Of a DNA stretch of 64,000 nt, positions 60,326 to 64,000 are shown piece by piece. Origin of the DNA: Lunatimonas salinarum (GTDB taxonomy: Bacteria > Bacteroidota > Bacteroidia > Cytophagales > Cyclobacteriaceae); contig NZ_JACVCV010000013.1 in assembly GCF_017811155.1 (NCBI RefSeq), forward strand, positions 110,742-174,741. Direction: 5' to 3'. The notes beneath the pieces were generated by a model. It was not told the origin of the DNA and made no database searches. It worked only from the letters and a program-made list of their open reading frames with translations. The translations under genes were made by a program, and so were the position numbers. Position 1 is the first letter of the stretch, and the number at the start of each line of letters is the position of its first letter.

Positions 60326-61894
60326 ATGAATCGTCCATACCCTTTCCCTTGCCTTGCCCTGCTTATGGTTTTTCTCCTCGGTTTATTGGGATCCTGTGAC
60401 ACAGGCCCTGAACAGACCGAGCTTCCCCTCCGACCACACGTGGTTTTCATCTTTGCCGATGACATGGGCTACGGGGATATCCGCGCGCTAAACGCCGCCT
60501 CCAAGATACCTACGCCCAACCTGGACCGGATGGTCAAAGAAGGCATGCACTTTACCAATGCCCACGCCAGTGCGTCGGTATGTACGCCGTCCCGTTATGG
60601 GCTGCTTACAGGGAGGTACGCCTTTCGTTCCGAAGCGGCGGCCTTTGGCATTGGAGGCTTTGCGGGGCCGGTGGTGGAGGAAGGCAGGGAAACCTTGCCG
60701 AAGCTGCTGAAACGGGCAGGCTATCATACCGGCATCGTGGGCAAATGGCACTTGGGACTGGGATGGCAAACGAAGGATGGAGCACCTGCGCGGCTGGATC
60801 CGGCAAGCGGCCGGTCCAATGTCGACTATGCCCTTCCGGTAACGCAGGGCCCACGGGATGTGGGATTTGATTATTCGTATATCCACCCGGCCTCTTTGGA
60901 TATTCCTCCCTATGTATTTATTCGAAACCACCAGGTGGTCAACCCGGACGTGGTTCTTACCTCCTCGGTGTATCCCCTTCGTCAGGCGGACACGGAGTAC
61001 GCCTGGGATAAAAAGCACTCGGATGACAACGCCATCTATTGGCAAAAGGGCGTTTGGTGGAGGGAGGGCGAAATGTCCGCCGATTTTAGGGTAGCAGACT
61101 GTCATGCCACCATCCTGGGAGAGGGGCTTTCCTATATTCAGCAGCATGTGGCCAAGGGAGTAGCTGATCCCTTCTTTTTATACTTGCCGCTTACCGGGCC
61201 CCATACGCCGTGGTTGCCTTCCCCGGAAAATCAAGGAAAATCCGGTGCCGGGGTGTATGGCGACTTTGTGCTGGATATAGACCAATTAGTGGGTCGGATT
61301 ATAGAGGAACTGGACCGGCAGGGCATTGCAGATCAGACCCTGTTGCTTTTTTCCAGCGATAACGGCGCTTATTGGCCTGATTCGGAGATAGCGCTATTCG
61401 GCCACGATCCCAATGCCGGTAGGCGGGGGCAAAAGGGAGACGTTTGGGACGGAGGGCATCGGACGCCCCTGATAGCCCGCTGGCCTGGGACGATTGGGCC
61501 CGGGACGCATAGCGATGCGTTGGTGAGTTTAACGGATGTGGTGGCTACGCTTGCAGCGATGACCCAAACAGCGTTGGGAGAGGGGCAGGCAGAGGACAGC
61601 CAATCCTTTTGGGGCGTGTTACGAGATCACAGCGCGGGTGGCTTGCGGACCGAGATGGTACACCACTCGTCGCGAAGCCTATATGCCCTACGAAGTGGTG
61701 GATGGAAGTATGTAGAGGGCCTGGGTTCCGGTGGATTTACGGATCCGGGGATTGTCCGCCCCGGAGAAGGCGATCCTGCCGGGCAGTTGTATGACGAGGC
61801 GAAGGACCCCGCGGAGCGGGACAACCTGTATGCCCACTATCCGGAGGTCGTCAAGGAGCTCTCTGCCAAGCTTGCCGCCATTCGGGGAAAGTAA
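60326..61894 (+). CDS. S1-family sulfatase (arylsulfatase type), lipoprotein
   Basis: 522 residues from the ATG at 60326, which starts a lipoprotein leader (MNRPYPFPCLALLMVFLLGLLGSC); the frame opens earlier but would run through a terminator. The metal block is VVFIFADDMGYGDI, the formylglycine signature is CTPSRYGLLTGRYAF with Cys86, and GIVGKWHLGLGW, FLYLPLTGPHTPWLP and LLFSSDNGAYWP complete the active site. This subtype resembles the arylsulfatase A-like group and differs from both other sulfatases in the window. It ends the glycan-related block and is the last gene before the cassette-like region. Confidence 0.93.
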   Translation: MNRPYPFPCLALLMVFLLGLLGSCDTGPEQTELPLRPHVVFIFADDMGYGDIRALNAASKIPTPNLDRMVKEGMHFTNAHASASVCTPSRYGLLTGRYAFRSEAAAFGIGGFAGPVVEEGRETLPKLLKRAGYHTGIVGKWHLGLGWQTKDGAPARLDPASGRSNVDYALPVTQGPRDVGFDYSYIHPASLDIPPYVFIRNHQVVNPDVVLTSSVYPLRQADTEYAWDKKHSDDNAIYWQKGVWWREGEMSADFRVADCHATILGEGLSYIQQHVAKGVADPFFLYLPLTGPHTPWLPSPENQGKSGAGVYGDFVLDIDQLVGRIIEELDRQGIADQTLLLFSSDNGAYWPDSEIALFGHDPNAGRRGQKGDVWDGGHRTPLIARWPGTIGPGTHSDALVSLTDVVATLAAMTQTALGEGQAEDSQSFWGVLRDHSAGGLRTEMVHHSSRSLYALRSGGWKYVEGLGSGGFTDPGIVRPGEGDPAGQLYDEAKDPAERDNLYAHYPEVVKELSAKLAAIRGK

Positions 61895-62058
61895 ACTGGG
61901 GTGTATCGGTTGCACCAGGCTCGTCAATGCTGCCTCATCAATGCGGCCGATTCTTTTAGCCAAGAACAAGCCATACCTGACCCAAAAATTACCCCGATCA
62001 GGGTATTTTTTGCGGAACAATAATGGCTTATCTTTAGCGGCAGGGTATGGCCGTCATT
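61895..62058. other. Gene-free junction between host genes and the cassette-like array
   Basis: No coding frame is supported. A short stem TACCC (61990-61994) with GGGTA (62001-62005) followed by six T may be a weak terminator for the sulfatase. The sequence becomes palindrome-rich toward GTTAGCC at 62059, where the cassette-like region appears to begin. Confidence 0.4.
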
Positions 62059-62078
62059 GTTAGCCGAAGAAGCCGGTT

Positions 62079-62195
62079 CGGCAACTTCATTAGGGCCACG
62101 TTACCAGTGCATTAGGCGCAACCGAGTAGCGCCTATGCAGCCAAATTGGAAAACATAGTCGCAACGGAGTAGCGCCAATAAAAGTGTTGTATGCC
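62079..62195 (+). repeat. Putative attC-like site 1, with internal direct repeat
   Basis: Lies between a possible attC-only unit and cassette 1. A near copy pair, CGCAAC(C/G)GAGTAGCGCC, occurs at about 62118-62133 and 62162-62177. ATTAGGCGC (62111-62119) can pair with GCGCCAATAA (62173-62182) with one mismatch. The outer ends would be CGGCAAC (62079-62085) and GTTGTATGCC (62186-62195). GTTAGCCGAA at 62059-62068 and TTCGGCAAC at 62077-62085 are complementary with one deleted base, which would fit a unit containing no gene. This site is less regular than the two that follow. Confidence 0.4.
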
Positions 62196-62219
62196 ATTAA
62201 AGGAACTGATACCGAACCC

Positions 62220-62801
62220 ATGAAATATATTCCATTAATATATCTTATACTGACCAATGTAAAATGCTTCGGACAAGGAAGTGATAGTAAAGATTATTCA
62301 GATTCTGAGAGAAAAAAAATTCAAATAGCTGAGAACTTTTTAATTGAAATATTCAGTGAGAATTTTTTGAATGATACTCTTGAATTTAAAGGTTTATATA
62401 AGTCTGTTTTAGATATGGTAGCATTTGAAATCAAAAATGAACTTTCGAAAGACAAATCCAGAAATATGATTTTGATTTTTTTAAATGGCGAAATTGTAGA
62501 AACGGAATACAATACAAAAATAACCAGGAAAAATATTCATGATTATTTCAAAGGTGGTTCAAATGAAAATATCTTCCTAAACCTTGATCATGCTTTAAGC
62601 TTAGCAAAGAGAGAAAATTTTGAAAAAGGAATTAAGGGATGGACTATTTCAATTAGTGGTGTTGCTGATTCTGTATGGTGGAATATAAAATCATATCAAA
62701 AAATAGACTATGATCCTGTCTACTCAGCAAATGGGATAGATTTTAAAGTAAATATCCAAAATGGAAAAATCAAAATATCTGAGTGGGTAGAAATAGAATA
62801 A
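62220..62801 (+). CDS. Cassette 1: secreted protein of unknown function
   Basis: 193 residues from the ATG at 62220, chosen because it begins a signal peptide (MKYIPLIYLILTNVKCFGQG); a GTG 36 bases upstream lies inside the putative attC end and is unlikely. I do not recognise the family. Visible features are IQIAENFLIEIFSENFLNDTLE, a Lys-rich middle, NIFLNLDHALSLAKRENFEKGIKGWTI and a C-terminal SVWWNIKSYQK followed by two strands. The codon use is strongly A/T-biased compared with the sulfatase before it, a sign of foreign origin. Its stop lies three bases before the GGCATACAAC box, as expected for a compact gene cassette. Confidence 0.8.
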   Translation: MKYIPLIYLILTNVKCFGQGSDSKDYSDSERKKIQIAENFLIEIFSENFLNDTLEFKGLYKSVLDMVAFEIKNELSKDKSRNMILIFLNGEIVETEYNTKITRKNIHDYFKGGSNENIFLNLDHALSLAKRENFEKGIKGWTISISGVADSVWWNIKSYQKIDYDPVYSANGIDFKVNIQNGKIKISEWVEIE

Positions 62802-62803
62802 AC

Positions 62804-62939
62804 GGCATACAACATCACCTTGGATACAGCGGGCGGTTCAGAGTAAATTGAAAGTTTAGTATCTTTAAAAAGTTAGGAGTAGGTTGGGAGAGATGTGTAC
62901 CGAATGCCCGCCGTCTCCAAGCTGAATCACGTTAGTGGC
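62804..62939 (+). repeat. Putative attC-like site 2, between cassettes 1 and 2
   Basis: 136-base imperfect palindrome. The left arm GGCATACAAC..CTTGGATACAGCGGGC (62804-62834) pairs with the right arm GCCCGCCGTCTCCAAG..GTTAGTGGC (62906-62939). The inner 16 bases (CTTGGATACAGCGGGC) match the complement of the right arm (CTTGGAGACGGCGGGC) with two mismatches. The outer boxes are AAC at the left and GTT at the right, the positions of R'' and R' in attC sites. The boxes depart from the class 1 consensus GTTRRRY in one or two positions. Confidence 0.6.
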
Positions 62940-62947
62940 AATAATGT

Positions 62948-63829
62948 ATGAACCCTCGAGACAAAATATCCATTTTATTTAACGAAGCAAAAAAGGTTAA
63001 ACTCCAAGATTTGCAGAAGAGTCTTAATGAAATTATAATTCTACAAGGTTTTTTGATTCAGAAAGTATATGAGTTGAAACCAAAACTAAGAGAAGGAGAG
63101 GTTTATATTGAGACCTTAATAACCAAATTGATTTTTGCATCAAAAAGTGTTCTGCGATTGTCCACGCCACAAGACTTAGAAATTTATAATTCAAAGGATA
63201 ATATTGAAATAATCGACACACCATCGATCTTCATTTTAACTAGGTCAATTATTGAAACGTTTTTAACTTTAGAATATTTGTTCTTTGACACCGTAAATGA
63301 CTTGGAAAAGGATTTCAGATTTAAACTTTGGAGAGTATCCGGCTTTATGTCACGACAAGCATTTGCTGACAAAGTATCAGAAACTCATTTAGAAAAACTA
63401 AAACGAGAGGAACAACTTATCGAAGAAATAAAAAAGGAAATCAAATCAAGTGCTTTTTATCCGACTCTTAAATCAAACGACTTATGGAAATTAGATAAAT
63501 TTGGACTCCCAAGATTAAAAAGTTGGGGCAATTTACTTGAAAGTAGCAGATTGAAAAGTGAAATGTTCCAGAAAATATATAGTCTTTATTCAAACTATGC
63601 ACATTCAGAATACCTTGCAATGATGCAGCTGAATGAAGGAAATCTTAATAAAGGTAATTTGAATAATATCTCGAATTCTGAGACGGCTTTACTTTTTACT
63701 CAAATGATAAACTCGGTTACTATTTTATTATTGAAAGAACGGTTTGTTGAGCTAGAAGAAGAGTACGGCACCATAACAGATGATTTAAAAGTAAGAATTG
63801 AACTATGGAGTGGCATAGCAACAAAATAA
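62948..63829 (+). CDS. Cassette 2: cytoplasmic DUF5677/HEPN-like protein, function unknown
   Basis: 293 residues, all-alpha and highly charged. TPSIFILTRSIIETFLTLEYLFFD in the middle and IYSLYSNYAHSEYLAMMQLNEG near residue 220 resemble helical DUF5677-type (HEPN-like) proteins, in which an Arg and a His on separate helices may form a nuclease site (R in LTRSIIE and H in NYAHSE are present). The match is loose and the function unproved. There is no signal peptide or transmembrane helix. The ATG follows the GTTAGTGGC box by eight bases, and the stop precedes GCCACTAAC by six. Like cassette 1 it is A/T-rich. If the HEPN idea is right it might be a defence or toxin gene, frequent cargo in cassettes. 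Confidence 0.75.
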   Translation: MNPRDKISILFNEAKKVKLQDLQKSLNEIIILQGFLIQKVYELKPKLREGEVYIETLITKLIFASKSVLRLSTPQDLEIYNSKDNIEIIDTPSIFILTRSIIETFLTLEYLFFDTVNDLEKDFRFKLWRVSGFMSRQAFADKVSETHLEKLKREEQLIEEIKKEIKSSAFYPTLKSNDLWKLDKFGLPRLKSWGNLLESSRLKSEMFQKIYSLYSNYAHSEYLAMMQLNEGNLNKGNLNNISNSETALLFTQMINSVTILLLKERFVELEEEYGTITDDLKVRIELWSGIATK

Positions 63830-63835
63830 TGTACA

Positions 63836-63967
63836 GCCACTAACACGGGTTTTGCGTCAGGCGGGCTGAATTGCAAACTTGAAGCTTGTGCTACTAATGA
63901 ACTCTAGTAATAAATTAATGCTTTGTGCTCCGAAACCCGCCCGAACGCAAAGGTGTGCTGTGAATGG
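63836..63967 (+). repeat. Putative attC-like site 3, after cassette 2
   Basis: About 132 bases. The left arm GCCACTAACACGGGTTTTGC with GCGTCAGGCGGG pairs with the right arm CCCGCCCGAACGCAAAGGTG (63936-63955) with short bulges, as in attC stems with extrahelical bases. The unpaired centre is A/T-rich. The next unit would start near 63956 (TGCTGTGAATGGC) and runs out of the window. Confidence 0.55.
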
Positions 63968-64000
63968 CCGACAATCGTAGGTTGGCCAATGCTGTATAGA

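Larger units (their letters stand above)
62059..64000 (+). mobile_element. Integron-like gene-cassette array (attC-like sites with two AT-rich cassettes)
   Basis: From 62059 to the window end the DNA is organised in units that each start with a GTT box and end with its complement after the gene. Unit 1 begins GTTGTATGCC (62186-62195) and, three bases after the gene's stop, carries GGCATACAAC (62804-62813). Unit 2 begins GTTAGTGGC (62931-62939) and, seven bases after its stop, carries GCCACTAAC (63836-63844). In integrons a circular cassette has one attC site whose two ends are complementary; after insertion they flank the gene exactly like this. The spacers between units are imperfect palindromes of about 117-136 bases, the size range of attC sites. 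Both genes point the same way and are much richer in A/T than the rest of the window. No integrase gene is visible. Confidence 0.65.

Noticed and set aside
59607..61147. Two long minus-strand frames (199 and 219 codons) opposite the second Gfo/Idh gene and the third sulfatase.
   Set aside because: Both lie wholly inside well-supported plus-strand genes and have no recognisable motifs.
62118..62178. A CRISPR array suggested by the direct repeat CGCAAC(C/G)GAGTAGCGCC.
   Set aside because: Only two imperfect copies, short repeat, no cas genes, and the copies fit the ends of an attC-like palindrome better.

Overview
The window looks like chromosome from a Bacteroidota bacterium, most likely a marine or saline member of the Cytophagales (Cyclobacteriaceae-like). 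This rests on a SusD-type lipoprotein, SusC-like TonB-dependent receptors, a DUF4249 lipoprotein, DUF4230 proteins, several formylglycine sulfatases, Tat-exported Gfo/Idh/MocA enzymes, TAnnTTTG-type promoter elements and weak Shine-Dalgarno use. Species cannot be decided from the sequence alone.

Layout. 1-5.5 kb: end of a polysaccharide-utilisation-like segment (SusD C-terminus, S1 sulfatase, DUF3863-like secreted protein, S10 serine carboxypeptidase). 5.9-8.2 kb: a scar-rich stretch with an orphan DUF433 protein, a SASA-type acetylesterase, the first 48 codons of an Eco57I-like restriction enzyme, a cluster of REP-like palindromes and a decayed Y1 (IS200-like) transposase. 8.3-12.1 kb: trkA-trkH potassium uptake and a PhzF-like protein. 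12.4-16.7 kb: arginine operon argB-argD-argC-argJ closed by a strong terminator. 16.8-22.5 kb: M14 peptidase, small barrel protein, then a cytochrome c/beta-propeller lipoprotein overlapping an iduronate-sulfatase-like enzyme. 22.5-22.9 kb: an apparent small-RNA gene with promoter, tRNA-like fold without an anticodon loop, and terminator. 23.6-29.6 kb: four-gene lipid or steroid-like redox operon (alpha/beta hydrolase, acetoacetate-decarboxylase family protein, membrane metallophosphoesterase, ChoD-like GMC oxidoreductase). 29.8-33.6 kb: luciferase-like flavoenzyme and a YceI-porin-YceI operon. 33.6-39.9 kb (minus strand): unknown exported protein, TonB-dependent receptor with STN domain, DUF4249 lipoprotein, MG2-like protein. 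40.0-45.4 kb (minus strand): uncharacterised envelope operon of DUF5675 protein, membrane-anchored muramidase and two DUF4230 proteins. 45.6-48.3 kb: isoquinoline-1-oxidoreductase-like molybdoenzyme IorAB. 48.4-61.9 kb: second catabolic segment (outer-membrane receptor, DUF6797/cytochrome c protein, two Gfo/Idh/MocA enzymes, TPR histidine kinase, LamG protein, sulfatase).

The last 2 kb (about 62.06-64.0 kb) differ sharply. Two AT-rich single-gene units of unknown function are each bounded by complementary end boxes (GTTGTATGCC with GGCATACAAC; GTTAGTGGC with GCCACTAAC) and separated by about 130-base imperfect palindromes. That is the logic of integron gene cassettes with attC sites. No integrase lies in the window, so this may be the edge of a larger array or an integrase-less cluster. 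It is the most interesting feature seen here. The tRNA-like small RNA, the muramidase/DUF4230 operon and the GMC/acetoacetate-decarboxylase operon are the next candidates for undescribed systems. All function calls come from reading motifs by eye; no database search was run.
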